Shown here: positions 8,973 through 17,768 of the stretch, one piece after another | Layout of the letters: every line of letters starts with the position of its first letter | Numbering within the stretch: position 1 is the first letter of the stretch | Source of the DNA: JANXQZ01 sp038225555 | GTDB lineage: Bacteria > Acidobacteriota > Terriglobia > Bryobacterales > Bryobacteraceae | Assembly: GCA_038225555.1 (NCBI GenBank) | Contig: JBBRRB010000026.1 | Location: forward strand, 24,936 to 88,935 | Length of the DNA: 64,000 nt | Direction: 5' to 3' | Translations under genes and position numbers: made by a program | The notes under the pieces: model-generated | What the model was told of the DNA's origin: nothing | Databases searched by the model: none | The model's input: only the letters and a program-made list of their open reading frames with translations

Positions 8973-9689
8973 TCAACGCTTCAACGTGATCAGCCGATTT
9001 TCTCTCGGGAATGTTTCGATAACAATGTCCTTGTATAAAACTTCTTGCGGCCCGGTCCAGGCGTGAAGCTGCACTCCGATCGGACCTTCGCGAACACGGG
9101 ACGCATCAGTCTCTCGCCACTCCATAACCTGCACGCCATTGAAGGCCGAGCGAACCCGATTGCCTTGCGCCAGGATCTCCACCTTCACCCAATCATGCTG
9201 GCTGGTCACTTTCTCGGACGCGGGCCGGTAAACGGGCAGGCCCTTTGCGTCGATGTAATCCCACATGCCGGGATTTGGAAAGATAACAAGAGGTCCGCGC
9301 GTGTACCATTTGTTATCGCCCTTCGAAACGATTTCTCCCCAAAAGCAGACCCCGGCGTGATTGTCCGATTCCACCATCTTTGACGACAGCGTGAGGCGGA
9401 AATCCGAGTAGCTCTTCGTTGTAAAAAGAAAGCTTGTGGGCACCTTGTCGTGGAACTTGCCCACAATAGCTCCGCCTTGGACAGACCACCAATCGGGATT
9501 GCCTTGCCAGCCATTCAGAGTCTTGCCGTCGAAGAGCGTCGTGGTCACACTTTTGCCAATACGGGGCGGCAGCAAAGGAATCGTTTCTAGTTCCGCAGCA
9601 GTCAAGGGAGGCGTGGGCGGGCGCGGAGTCTGGCCTGTGAGAGCCGCCGCTATCGCTCCGATATAGAACCACAATCCGGCTTTGCTCAT
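8973..9689 (-). CDS. DUF1080 (3-keto-disaccharide hydrolase-like) secreted protein
   Basis: A 238-residue exported protein with an N-terminal signal (MSKAGLWFYIGAIAAALTGQ) and one DUF1080 domain. That domain has a concanavalin-like jelly-roll fold and is annotated in databases as 3-keto-disaccharide hydrolase. The hallmark opening FDGKTLNGW is followed by the WWSVQGGAIVGK strand, and the domain ends with a GPIGVQLHAW-type segment. Family members are abundant in Acidobacteria, Planctomycetes and Bacteroidetes and usually accompany sugar-oxidation gene sets; none is adjacent here. Its start codon is only 29 bases from that of the divergent gene at 9719, so their promoters must overlap. Confidence 0.85.
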   Translation of the reverse strand: MSKAGLWFYIGAIAAALTGQTPRPPTPPLTAAELETIPLLPPRIGKSVTTTLFDGKTLNGWQGNPDWWSVQGGAIVGKFHDKVPTSFLFTTKSYSDFRLTLSSKMVESDNHAGVCFWGEIVSKGDNKWYTRGPLVIFPNPGMWDYIDAKGLPVYRPASEKVTSQHDWVKVEILAQGNRVRSAFNGVQVMEWRETDASRVREGPIGVQLHAWTGPQEVLYKDIVIETFPRENRLITLKR

Positions 9690-9718
9690 GGCGGTAGCCT
9701 ATCACATAGACTAAAGGT

Positions 9719-10630
9719 ATGAAGAGGCGCATCGCTCTGGAACTGCTGCTTGCCGCGCCGCTGGCCTATTCGCAGGATGCAAAAGTGGGGAGTCCAGCAA
9801 CGGTTCCTGCAGTCAATACGCCTGAGGGTGCGGCTGACTACGTATGTCCCATGGACCTCGACATTCGATCCGCGAAGCCGGGTGTCTGCCCGCGCTGCGG
9901 GATGAAGCTGGTGCTGGGAATCCCGGACGGAAGCGAGTATCCGATGGAGCTGAGCACGCGACCCCGCGTCTTCCATGCTGGCGACCAAGTGGAGCTTGTG
10001 TTCCGCATTCTCGACCCGAAATCAGGCAAGCCCGTTCAGCGCTTCGAGATCGTGCATGAGCGCCTGTTTCACATGTTCATCGTTAGCCAGGACCTCCAAT
10101 ATTTCCTGCATGACCATCCCACGCTTGGTTCTGACAATGTATTCCGGTTCAATGCGATTCTTCCGAAGGGCGGCGTTTATCGGATTTTGGGCGACTTCTA
10201 TCCCTTCGGAGCCACGCCTCAACTGATTGCAAAGACGCTGATCGTACCAGTGCGGCCCGGGGGGTCGGTCGCGCTTGGGCCCGCCAAATTGCAGCCGAGC
10301 CTCGGACCGTGCAGCGCGGGAAACACGGACGTGGAACTGATCACCGAACCTCTCGAGCCCATCTCGGGTCAAAAGACGCTCTTGTTCTTCAAGCTGAAAC
10401 CCTCTGCCGGGATGGAGAAATATCTAGGCGCGTGGGGACACATGCTGGCCGCGAGCGACGATCTCATCGACATGATCCACACGCACCCGTTTATTGCTGA
10501 CGGAGGTCCGCAGGAGCAGTTCAACGTGATTTTTCCCAGGGCGCGGACTTATCGAGTTTGGGTGCAGTTCCAGCGGGAAGGGGTTGTGAACACGGCTGCG
10601 TTCAACATCCCGGTGAGCGAACTGAAATAA
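9719..10630 (+). CDS. Exported protein with heavy-metal-binding (YHS-like) motif
   Basis: A 303-residue protein with a signal peptide (MKRRIALELLLAAPLAYSQ). At about residues 40-65 it has YVCPMDLDIRSAKPGVCPRCGMKLV. This matches the short heavy-metal-binding domain (pattern YxCPMHP...PGxCPxCGMxL) found in copper-efflux adaptors and P-type ATPases. The rest is predicted beta-sandwich with several His-rich stretches (HERLFHMF, FLHDHPT, MIHTHPF) that may bind metal or form an Ig-like fold. AAAGGT lies just before the ATG. A role in periplasmic metal handling is inferred; no efflux genes are next to it. The stop lies 5 bases before the end of the opposing tRNA-Val gene. Confidence 0.75.
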   Translation: MKRRIALELLLAAPLAYSQDAKVGSPATVPAVNTPEGAADYVCPMDLDIRSAKPGVCPRCGMKLVLGIPDGSEYPMELSTRPRVFHAGDQVELVFRILDPKSGKPVQRFEIVHERLFHMFIVSQDLQYFLHDHPTLGSDNVFRFNAILPKGGVYRILGDFYPFGATPQLIAKTLIVPVRPGGSVALGPAKLQPSLGPCSAGNTDVELITEPLEPISGQKTLLFFKLKPSAGMEKYLGAWGHMLAASDDLIDMIHTHPFIADGGPQEQFNVIFPRARTYRVWVQFQREGVVNTAAFNIPVSELK

Positions 10631-10635
10631 GATGG

Positions 10636-10709
10636 TGGGCGGTTAGGGACTCGAACCCCAGACCCCCTCGGTGTAAACGAGGTGCTCTAACCAACTGAGC
10701 TAACCGCCC
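10636..10709 (-). tRNA. tRNA-Val (anticodon UAC)
   Basis: The reverse strand folds into a complete 74-nt cloverleaf. The acceptor stem is GGGCGGT/ACCGCCC with discriminator A, the D-arm is TAGCTCAGTTGGTTAGAGCA, the anticodon stem is CCTCG/CGAGG, the loop is TTTACAC (anticodon TAC, reading GUA), and the T-loop is TTCGAGT. No CCA is encoded. The 5' half overlaps the end of the membrane-protein gene at 10687-11061 on the same strand. Confidence 0.97.
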
Positions 10710-11061
10710 GTTTCCCCATCTTAACATCGTGCTTCTGAGTGGCATAACCAACAATGGCCCCCACCAGACTGCCCGGCAGCATGATCGCGAAGTAATAATG
10801 GTTGCCGTTCTCAGTACCCATTCGGGCGATCAGAAACGCGAGGAAAGTGCCCACCGCGAGTCCGAACAAAATCCCTAGCGGCAGCGAATTCACCTTCTTG
10901 GCAAAATACCCGATGCACACTCCCGCGATCACACCCTTGAATGTGGATCCGATCACGATTCCGATAATCCCGGCGCGCACCTCCGGCGTAAACCAAGCGG
11001 TTAGCCCATCAAATATGCCCAAAATGCCGCCCAGGATCAACCCGTATACTGGCTTATTCAT
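10687..11061 (-). CDS. Small polytopic membrane protein, unrecognised
   Basis: A 124-residue glycine-rich hydrophobic protein with about four membrane segments (YGLILGGILGIFDGL, GIIGIVIGSTFKGVIAGVCIGYF, LGILFGLAVGTFLAFLIA, FAIMLPGSLVGAIVGY). I chose the ATG at 11061 because GGGAGG sits seven bases upstream; an in-frame start six codons earlier is less likely. The last residues (RAVSSVG and stop) are encoded by the 5' part of the tRNA-Val gene, and the TAG stop lies in the tRNA D-loop. The protein lies downstream of no obvious operon partner, and I do not recognise a family. Confidence 0.7.
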   Translation of the reverse strand: MNKPVYGLILGGILGIFDGLTAWFTPEVRAGIIGIVIGSTFKGVIAGVCIGYFAKKVNSLPLGILFGLAVGTFLAFLIARMGTENGNHYYFAIMLPGSLVGAIVGYATQKHDVKMGKRAVSSVG

Positions 11062-11110
11062 GCTTGTGCCTCCCTGCACACTCTTCTATTCAACGTTTCG
11101 CGAAATTCCT

Positions 11111-12004
11111 TTAACGGCGGATCGCAAAAAATATTCCGGTGCGCACCAAAATGTAGGTCAAGAGCAGGGCCGACAAAGTCTTATGATGCGCGATCCAGCG
11201 CGCGGCACGTTCGGCGAGTGACTCCTCGTAGGCACTGATTGGCTGTCCATCCAAGAACCGGGCGATGTCCGCCGAGACCTCCGGTACGCTCGCGTAACGC
11301 AGGCCGGGATCCGAGTTCGCGGCCTTGGTGGCGATGGCTCGCAACGCCTTCGGCACGTTCGAGCCCGGCATGAGGAAGTTGAGAATCCTGCCCAGAGCAT
11401 AAATGTCCGACCGCGCCTCGAACGTTCCCCGGATCTGCTCGGGCGCCATGTAACCACGCGTTCCAGCGATGGAAAGTCCGCCAGGTTCGGCTTCATACCG
11501 CGCGATTCCCCAATCGAGGACCAGCACTTCGCCAAACTCGCCGACCATAATGTTTTCCGGTTTTAAATCGCAATGGACTACATGCTGCACATGTGCAAAC
11601 GCGACAGGCTCGCAGATCCTCGTGAACACCCTCAAGAGGTCGGAGCGCGCCGCAGAAGCCGCATATCGATCGAGGCGCGTGCCTTTCACAAATTTCATGG
11701 CACAGTAAAATCTTCCATCAGCAAGAGTTCCCGCATCGTGTATCGGAACGATGCCCGGGTGTTCGAGCGCGGCCAGGATCTTGGCCTCCATCAACATGCG
11801 AGCGGTGGCGAATTCATCTGTCTCAGCCGAATCCAACACCTTCAGCGCCACCACCCGGTCGAGGTGCGAGTCGCGCACCAGATAGACGGCACCCATGCCG
11901 CCTCTCCCAATCTCCTCGATCAGTTCGTACTTGGTGCCAGTGAGATCCGGCGTGTCGATCATCTTGCTGAGATGGCCGACGACGTCGTCAGGAAGCCATT
12001 CCAT
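11111..12004 (-). CDS. Membrane-anchored Ser/Thr protein kinase (Pkn-type)
   Basis: A 297-residue Hanks-type kinase. The glycine loop is IGRGGMGAVYLV, the ATP-binding lysine is Lys55 (VVALKVL), the catalytic loop is VVHCDLKPEN (HCD instead of HRD, with the catalytic Asp kept), and the metal-binding motif is DWG in place of DFG. The activation segment ends in GTRGYMAPEQ. A hydrophobic helix at the C-terminus (TLSALLLTYILVRTGIFFAI) anchors it without an extracellular sensor domain. Its ATG directly follows the TAG stop of the sigma-factor gene (TAGATG), so translation is probably coupled. The pairing suggests the kinase and the sigma factor act in one signalling route. Confidence 0.9.
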   Translation of the reverse strand: MEWLPDDVVGHLSKMIDTPDLTGTKYELIEEIGRGGMGAVYLVRDSHLDRVVALKVLDSAETDEFATARMLMEAKILAALEHPGIVPIHDAGTLADGRFYCAMKFVKGTRLDRYAASAARSDLLRVFTRICEPVAFAHVQHVVHCDLKPENIMVGEFGEVLVLDWGIARYEAEPGGLSIAGTRGYMAPEQIRGTFEARSDIYALGRILNFLMPGSNVPKALRAIATKAANSDPGLRYASVPEVSADIARFLDGQPISAYEESLAERAARWIAHHKTLSALLLTYILVRTGIFFAIRR

Positions 12005-12718
12005 CTAGATTTCGATGCCGAGAATCGCGCGCACCTCGGCCCGGTACTCGCGGTCGGTAGCGGTCAACTCGCGGAGCTTGCCCAGTACGGCCTTGCGAAA
12101 ATCGCGACGCATGGCGGAGAGGTAGTTGGTTACCGTAGCCGACGATAAAGAAAATTCGTCCGCAAGCTGGGCGTATGTCGGCCTTGTTTCGCTGTCACCC
12201 AAATCGTAGCGTTCGAAGATACGGAAAGGTAAACTTTCGCTTCGGATGTCACCCACGGCCAGCGCGAAAACGCTACGCACCCACTCGCGATGAAAGAAAA
12301 GCTCGATCGATTCATCCGATGGGAGATCGCCGTCAAGCTGCATCGGCGGGAATTCACCGCCTCGCTTGAGTCGGCTCCGATGCTTGCGGTCATTCAGCAC
12401 ATGGCCATCGGCGCACAGGCGCAAATACGTGCGGAAACTGCTCCTGGACGGATCATAGTTGGCGAAAGTGCCGGACTCCAAGGCTCGCGCGAAAATCGAT
12501 TGGGTCAGGTCTTTCGCGTCTTCGTTCGATTCCCGCCAACGCATCCGCAGGTACGTATAAACTGGCTTCCAGTATGCGGCAATGATGGCGTCATACGATC
12601 TGCGGCGCACGCCGGGTTGGGGGTCTCGGATGCCGACGACCGCCGAGTAGCGCGTTTCCGGAAATCGGCTCAGCAGTCCTCCCATGTCTGTATCGCTGGT
12701 CCGCTGAAGTCTCGACAT
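12005..12718 (-). CDS. ECF-type RNA polymerase sigma factor
   Basis: A 237-residue sigma-70-family protein. Region 2 is seen as YDAIIAAYWKPVYTYLRMRW...DLTQSIFARALE, and region 4 as a helix-turn-helix near YAQLADEFSLSSATVTNYLSAMRRDFRKAV. The chosen ATG at 12718 (MSRLQRTSD) has GGGAG about eight bases upstream; the longer open frame adds 19 residues without a ribosome-binding site. The downstream gene is a Ser/Thr kinase starting at the very next base after the stop. Sigma factors paired with kinases are known in Acidobacteria and Planctomycetes. The gene is divergent from the acyltransferase with only about 48 bases between starts. Confidence 0.85.
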   Translation of the reverse strand: MSRLQRTSDTDMGGLLSRFPETRYSAVVGIRDPQPGVRRRSYDAIIAAYWKPVYTYLRMRWRESNEDAKDLTQSIFARALESGTFANYDPSRSSFRTYLRLCADGHVLNDRKHRSRLKRGGEFPPMQLDGDLPSDESIELFFHREWVRSVFALAVGDIRSESLPFRIFERYDLGDSETRPTYAQLADEFSLSSATVTNYLSAMRRDFRKAVLGKLRELTATDREYRAEVRAILGIEI

Positions 12719-12766
12719 TGTCACACTCCCGAGTATGAAACATAGGTACGCTTGTAGTTGAGTCGC

Positions 12767-14023
12767 ATGACACATGATTCGCTAGGAGCGACGCCCCGAC
12801 AGGATGAAACCCAGTCCCCCTTGATTCCGGACCCAGGAATTCCAGGGAGGGCCAGTCGCCATAATCCGGCTTTAGACGGGATGCGCGGCGTGGCAATCTT
12901 GTTGGTGTTGTTGTTCCATGGTTTCCTGTCGGTCGCATGGAAAATCCCCTCAAACGTCTCTTTCGCAATGTGGCCGAACATTGGGTGGTTGGGTGTTGAT
13001 ATCTTCTTCGTGCTCTCGGGGTTCCTGATCACCGGAATTTTGCTCGATACTCGGAATTCGCCTAGGCACTTCCGCAATTTTTACGCCCGTCGGTTTCTGC
13101 GAATCATTCCGGTATACTACCTCTTTTTAGCCGTCATTTTCTTGGTCCTGCCGCTGTTTGGCATGTTCAACACCGAAGGGCTCAAGGTCATCCAGCACCG
13201 CCAAGCTTGGCTTTGGACGCACTTGACCAACATCGGCTTCGTTTACTACCACAAGGTGTGGGTGCAGGCGGACTGGCTAGACCTAAATCACCTTTGGTCC
13301 CTGGCGATTGAGGAGCAGTTCTACGTACTCTGGCCGTTATTGGTTTACTTCCTAAACCGACGGTGGTTAAAGGTAACATGTCTCGCTTTCATAGTTCTGT
13401 CGACTGCGTTGCGCTTCACTCTTTGGCAAATGGGGCAACCCGTCGGCGCGCTTTATTTCCCGACTCCTTGCCGGCTCGATGGGTTAGCGATGGGATCCCT
13501 GGTGGCCGTGCTTGTTCGTGAAAAAGGCGGCAGTGCGGCACTGATCGCTCCAGCCCGCGTGCTCTGTGCCATGGCATTTATACTCTTAATTAGTTTGGGA
13601 CTGCTCCGGGGTGGCATCATGCTTGCCGACAAGCCGACGGTGGTCTTTGGTGTTTCGCTCGCGAGCCTGCTGACCGCCTCATTAATCGTAATAATCAACC
13701 AACCGCGACCCGGCAGGCTTTTGGTGAGAGCGCTTAACAACAGCTTCCTGCGTGCGACGGGCAAATTCAGCTACGGGCTGTATCTGTTCCATAATCCGCT
13801 GATCGCTCCGATTCAAAAACTCATACCTTCGACTAGCATCGTCAAGGCTGTCGGCTCCGAGCTTTTCGGAAACGTGATTTTCATTGGCATCTACATCGCC
13901 GCATCATACGCGCTGGCGCTGCTCTCCTGGTACGCGTATGAACGGCACTGGCTCAAACTCAAAACGCGTTTCGATTATCGGTCGGAAGGATCACCTAGCC
14001 GTCGGGTGCTTGGGCTGGTATAG
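12767..14023 (+). CDS. Acyltransferase 3 (OafA/YrhL-type) membrane protein
   Basis: A protein of about 418 residues of the acyltransferase-3 family, which moves acyl groups onto sugars of surface polysaccharides at the inner membrane. Family marks are the opening HNPALDGMRGVAILLVLLFHG (about 30-50), WLGVDIFFVLSGFLITGIL, the RRFLRIIPVYYLF segment and HLWSLAIEEQFYVLWPL. About ten membrane helices follow. There is no C-terminal SGNH domain. I chose the ATG at 12767; a TTG three codons upstream keeps the same frame, and neither has a clear Shine-Dalgarno site. The last 33 bases overlap the convergent glyoxalase-like gene. No polysaccharide genes are adjacent. Confidence 0.9.
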   Translation: MTHDSLGATPRQDETQSPLIPDPGIPGRASRHNPALDGMRGVAILLVLLFHGFLSVAWKIPSNVSFAMWPNIGWLGVDIFFVLSGFLITGILLDTRNSPRHFRNFYARRFLRIIPVYYLFLAVIFLVLPLFGMFNTEGLKVIQHRQAWLWTHLTNIGFVYYHKVWVQADWLDLNHLWSLAIEEQFYVLWPLLVYFLNRRWLKVTCLAFIVLSTALRFTLWQMGQPVGALYFPTPCRLDGLAMGSLVAVLVREKGGSAALIAPARVLCAMAFILLISLGLLRGGIMLADKPTVVFGVSLASLLTASLIVIINQPRPGRLLVRALNNSFLRATGKFSYGLYLFHNPLIAPIQKLIPSTSIVKAVGSELFGNVIFIGIYIAASYALALLSWYAYERHWLKLKTRFDYRSEGSPSRRVLGLV

Positions 14024-14344
14024 CCCGATTTCGTCGCCTCCCGGCAGTTTTAGCCGCGTGACCAGTCCCCAGCCCTGATTAGTGATCTCTCCTGCAAACT
14101 CGACGCCCTTGCTCTTTAGCTTCTCGACCGTGGCGTGCACATCGTCGCACATCAGATAGAGTTCATGATGTCCGGATCCTTCCGCAGGGTGCACGCCCAT
14201 TTCGGCCGGGGGAAGAGCGAATATAAGCCATCCTCCTCCTGCGTCTACCGCCGGGAACTCTAAAATATCTTTGAACAGCGCTCGCACTCGCTCGGCATCC
14301 CGGCTGTAAATCATCGCGTGAATTCCGCTCACGAGATTTGGCAT
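13991..14344 (-). CDS. Glyoxalase/bleomycin-resistance (VOC) superfamily protein
   Basis: A 117-residue single-module vicinal-oxygen-chelate protein. It begins with a beta-alpha-beta pattern (VSGIHAMIYSRDAERVRALFKDILEFP), has a central HHELYLMCDDVHATVEKLKSKGVEFAGE and ends LKLPGGDEIGLYQPKH. Putative metal ligands include the HHE pair and the terminal E of GDEIGLYQP. The longer open frame upstream (to 14614) runs antisense into tilS and is not credible, so the ATG at 14344 is used. The specific substrate cannot be told from sequence. The start is 14 bases from the start of the divergent tilS gene. Confidence 0.85.
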   Translation of the reverse strand: MPNLVSGIHAMIYSRDAERVRALFKDILEFPAVDAGGGWLIFALPPAEMGVHPAEGSGHHELYLMCDDVHATVEKLKSKGVEFAGEITNQGWGLVTRLKLPGGDEIGLYQPKHPTAR

Positions 14345-14358
14345 CCTGAGGATTATAC

Positions 14359-15753
14359 ATGAACCAAGTGCTGGAGACCATCGAGCGACACCGAATGTTC
14401 GGGCGTGGGATGCGGGTCGGCGTGGCGGTTTCCGGAGGTGTCGATTCCGTTTGCCTTCTCCACCTGCTCCGCGACTTGGCACCCCGTTGGAACCTGCACC
14501 TGAGCATCGTCCACATTGAACACGGCATTCGCGGCGACTCGTCGCGAGCCGATGCCGAATTCGTCCGCGATACTGCCACGCATTTCGGGATGCCTTTTCA
14601 CCTTCTCGAGGCACACCTCAGAAGCAGCGTCGACAATCTCGAACAGGCTGCCCGGCGCGCTCGTCAGAGCTTCTTCGGCGCCCTGATCGGTGCCGGAACC
14701 TTGGACCGGGTCGCGACCGGGCACACCCGCTCCGATCAGGCTGAAACCGTGATGTATCGTGTCCTGCGAGGAGCGGGGCTCTCCGGACTCAGAGGCGTCC
14801 TACCCGTTACCAAGGAGGGCGTTGTGCGCCCATTGTTGGATGTGGATCGTTCAGAAATCCAGACTTGGATGCTGGAGCGGGAGATGAAATGGCGGGAAGA
14901 TCAGACCAACCAGGATCCCTCATTTGCCCGCAACCGTCTGCGGCACGAAATTCTGCCGCTCTTGCGTGCAGGGTTCAATCCCCACCTGGACCGAGCGCTT
15001 GCACAAGTCGCGGAGTTGGCTCGGGATGAGGAAGATTACTGGAACGGACTGCTCCCTCCCGTCGTAAACAGAGCGGGAGCGGTTTTCTGGCTAGCTGAGA
15101 ATCTGGCGGCGGCCCATCCTGCGATGGCGCGGCGAACGATCCGCAGGATCATCGAGAGCGTGAAAGGCGACCTCCGGCAAATCGACTTCTCACACGTGCA
15201 GACTATTCTCGAGATGGCCCGACCCGAATTGGGGAGCGGGCGCGTGCAACTGCCAGGACTGGACGTTTTTCGTTCGTTTGATTGGATTCGGGTCGCTCCA
15301 GCGGGTTTCGACTCGGGACGAACAAGGGACTTTTCGACTCTCGTCGACGTTCCAGGTTCCGCCACTCTGCCTGGAGGTCGAGGTTTGTTGAGGTTGGCGT
15401 TCATGGAGTGTGGGGAACGCCAGGAGTGCCATGATAAAGTAAGGAGTGAGCTAGATTGGCAGCGACTTTCCTTTCCCAATCCGGACGCCTTTGATCAGGG
15501 CGGTGCGGCTTCGGTTCTGCTGGAACTACGAAACTGGAGGCCAGGTGATCGATACCGGCCCGTCGGAGAATCCCGCGAACGCAATATTAAGGAGTTCTTC
15601 CAAGAGGTTCGGATTCCGCTTTGGGAAAGAAGAGATTGGCCGGTGCTTGTCTTGGATGGAAATATTGTTTGGGCCCGGCGCTTCGGTCCCGCGGCGGAAT
15701 TCGCAGCGCGAGATGAGGACTGCAGGCGTGTCGCGATACAGGAAGAGTCCTGA
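14359..15753 (+). CDS. tilS: tRNA(Ile)-lysidine synthase
   Basis: A 464-residue TilS. It uses ATP and lysine to turn the wobble C of tRNA-Ile(CAU) into lysidine so that AUA is read as Ile. The PP-loop ATP-binding motif SGGVDS is at residues 25-30. It is followed by HIEHGIRGDSSRADAEFV, GHTRSDQAETVMYRVLRGAGLSGL and RNRLRHEILPLL, all typical of the family. The C-terminal domain shows WRPGDRYRP and the IPLWERRDWPVLV segment that contacts the tRNA. TGAGG precedes the ATG. The gene is upstream of ftsH in the same direction with an 81-base gap, a common bacterial arrangement. Confidence 0.96.
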   Translation: MNQVLETIERHRMFGRGMRVGVAVSGGVDSVCLLHLLRDLAPRWNLHLSIVHIEHGIRGDSSRADAEFVRDTATHFGMPFHLLEAHLRSSVDNLEQAARRARQSFFGALIGAGTLDRVATGHTRSDQAETVMYRVLRGAGLSGLRGVLPVTKEGVVRPLLDVDRSEIQTWMLEREMKWREDQTNQDPSFARNRLRHEILPLLRAGFNPHLDRALAQVAELARDEEDYWNGLLPPVVNRAGAVFWLAENLAAAHPAMARRTIRRIIESVKGDLRQIDFSHVQTILEMARPELGSGRVQLPGLDVFRSFDWIRVAPAGFDSGRTRDFSTLVDVPGSATLPGGRGLLRLAFMECGERQECHDKVRSELDWQRLSFPNPDAFDQGGAASVLLELRNWRPGDRYRPVGESRERNIKEFFQEVRIPLWERRDWPVLVLDGNIVWARRFGPAAEFAARDEDCRRVAIQEES

Positions 15754-15834
15754 CATTGAATCGATTGGCTCATCAGTGACGTCTCATCGGTGTAGGGGTA
15801 TTAGCAGCCGATAAGGCAGGGGTTTGGAGAGGGC

Positions 15835-17757
15835 ATGAATTCGAATATTAAGACCGCAATATTTTGGGTTGTCATCGTGATGGTCGTGGTGCTGCTTTGG
15901 ACCGTGGTTAAGCAGTCCAAATCCCGGCCTGACGCCCAATTGTCGTTCACCCAGTTGATGACCGAGGTCGATAACGAGCGAGTAAAGACGATTACCCTGA
16001 CCGGGAACGACGCCCATGGGTCGTTCGCCAACGACCAGGGTGAATTTCACGCCGTCATTCCCCCAAATTATCAGCCTTTGATCGAAGGACTTCGGACTAA
16101 GAAAGTCGAAGTAAAATTCGGAAAAGAAACCGGCAGCGGCTGGGTTTCGCTCCTGATCAATGCGATACCTTTCGTTTTACTGCTCGCTTTCTGGATTTTC
16201 ATGATGCGGCAGATGCAAAGCGGCGGCAATAAGGCGCTTAGCTTTGGCAAGAGCCGCGCCCGGCTGCACTCCTCGCAACAAAAAAAGGTAACGTTCAAAG
16301 ACGTAGCAGGAGTGGAGGAAGCCAAGGAAGAGTTGCAGGAGATCATCGAGTTTCTCCGTGAGCCTCAGAAATTCCAGAAGCTGGGTGGCCGCATCCCCAA
16401 AGGTGTTTTGCTGGTTGGACCTCCTGGCACAGGCAAGACCCTGTTGGCACGAGCCATCGCGGGCGAAGCCAATGTTCCGTTCTTCTCGATTTCCGGGTCG
16501 GACTTCGTGGAAATGTTCGTGGGTGTGGGCGCGAGCCGCGTGCGAGACCTGTTTGAGCAAGGTAAGAAGAATGCACCCTGCATCATCTTTATTGACGAGA
16601 TCGACGCAGTGGGCCGTCATCGCGGCGCGGGTCTCGGGGGCGGACACGATGAGCGCGAGCAGACCCTAAACCAACTGCTGGTGGAGATGGACGGCTTCGA
16701 ATCGAACGAAGGGGTCATCCTGGTTGCCGCCACCAATCGACCCGACGTGCTCGATCCGGCGCTGCTGCGACCGGGGCGTTTCGATCGCCGGGTAGTGGTT
16801 GGGCGCCCGGACGTGAAAGGTCGTGAGATGATCCTGCGAGTCCACTCGAAGAAGACTCCGCTGGCCGATGACGTCGATCTGTCGGTGCTGGCTCGCGGCA
16901 CACCCGGGTTTGCCGGCGCAGATCTCGCGAATCTGGTAAACGAAGCCGCTCTCGTGGCAGCGCGCCAGAATCGCAAAGTCGTCACGATGTGGGATTTCGA
17001 GCTTGCAAAAGACAAGGTCATGATGGGAGTCGAGCGCAAATCGCTCATCATCAGCGACGAGGAAAAGAAGAACACTGCGTATCATGAGGCCGGCCACGCA
17101 TTGGTCGCCGCGCTGATCCCCAGAGCCGATCCCCTACATAAGGTAACGATCATCCCTCGCGGCATGGCGCTCGGGGTGACGATGCAACTGCCCGTCGACG
17201 ATAAGCACTCCTACGACAAGGACTATCTTGAGGCGCAGTTGGCCATCTTGATGTCGGGCCGCATCGCCGAAGAGATCTTCATGCACCACATCACTACCGG
17301 CGCGGGCAACGATATCGAACGCGCCACCGACATGGCGCGTAAGATGGTCTGCGAGTGGGGCATGAGTGAACTTGGGCCTATGAGCTTTGGCAAGAAAGAG
17401 GAACAGATCTTTCTCGGACGCGAGATCGCGCAACATCGCGACTATAGCGAGGCCACTGCGATCCGGATCGACGAGCAGGTTCGCAAACTGGTTGAACAGG
17501 GTTACGCAACGGCCAGGAAGATCATCCAAGAGAGGTCGGAAGCTATGATCCGAATAGCAGAAGCGCTGCTCGAACGAGAAGTGCTCGATGGCGCCGAAGT
17601 GAAGCTGCTGATCGATGGTGGAACATTGCCGGTATTCACGAGCACAAAGTCCACCGGACCCACCGATGGGTCGGAAAAGCCTCAACAAGTTATCCGCCCC
17701 GAAGGCGGTAAGGGCGTGACCGGTTTGCTTGGGGGCGAGCGGCCCCAGCCAGCTTAA
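15835..17757 (+). CDS. ftsH: ATP-dependent zinc metalloprotease FtsH
   Basis: A 640-residue membrane-bound AAA+ protease that extracts and degrades membrane and short-lived proteins. Two membrane helices flank a periplasmic domain (about 8-25 and 108-125). The AAA domain has Walker A GPPGTGKT (about 196-203), Walker B IIFIDEIDAVG and the second region of homology ATNRPDVLDPALLRPGRFDRR. The zinc site is HEAGH at 417-421. Length fits the family (600-650). GGAGAGG precedes the ATG. The gene follows tilS and is followed by a hairpin at 17769-17801. It is expected to form a hexamer in the inner membrane. Confidence 0.97.
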   Translation: MNSNIKTAIFWVVIVMVVVLLWTVVKQSKSRPDAQLSFTQLMTEVDNERVKTITLTGNDAHGSFANDQGEFHAVIPPNYQPLIEGLRTKKVEVKFGKETGSGWVSLLINAIPFVLLLAFWIFMMRQMQSGGNKALSFGKSRARLHSSQQKKVTFKDVAGVEEAKEELQEIIEFLREPQKFQKLGGRIPKGVLLVGPPGTGKTLLARAIAGEANVPFFSISGSDFVEMFVGVGASRVRDLFEQGKKNAPCIIFIDEIDAVGRHRGAGLGGGHDEREQTLNQLLVEMDGFESNEGVILVAATNRPDVLDPALLRPGRFDRRVVVGRPDVKGREMILRVHSKKTPLADDVDLSVLARGTPGFAGADLANLVNEAALVAARQNRKVVTMWDFELAKDKVMMGVERKSLIISDEEKKNTAYHEAGHALVAALIPRADPLHKVTIIPRGMALGVTMQLPVDDKHSYDKDYLEAQLAILMSGRIAEEIFMHHITTGAGNDIERATDMARKMVCEWGMSELGPMSFGKKEEQIFLGREIAQHRDYSEATAIRIDEQVRKLVEQGYATARKIIQERSEAMIRIAEALLEREVLDGAEVKLLIDGGTLPVFTSTKSTGPTDGSEKPQQVIRPEGGKGVTGLLGGERPQPA

Positions 17758-17768
17758 CTGCACCTCTG

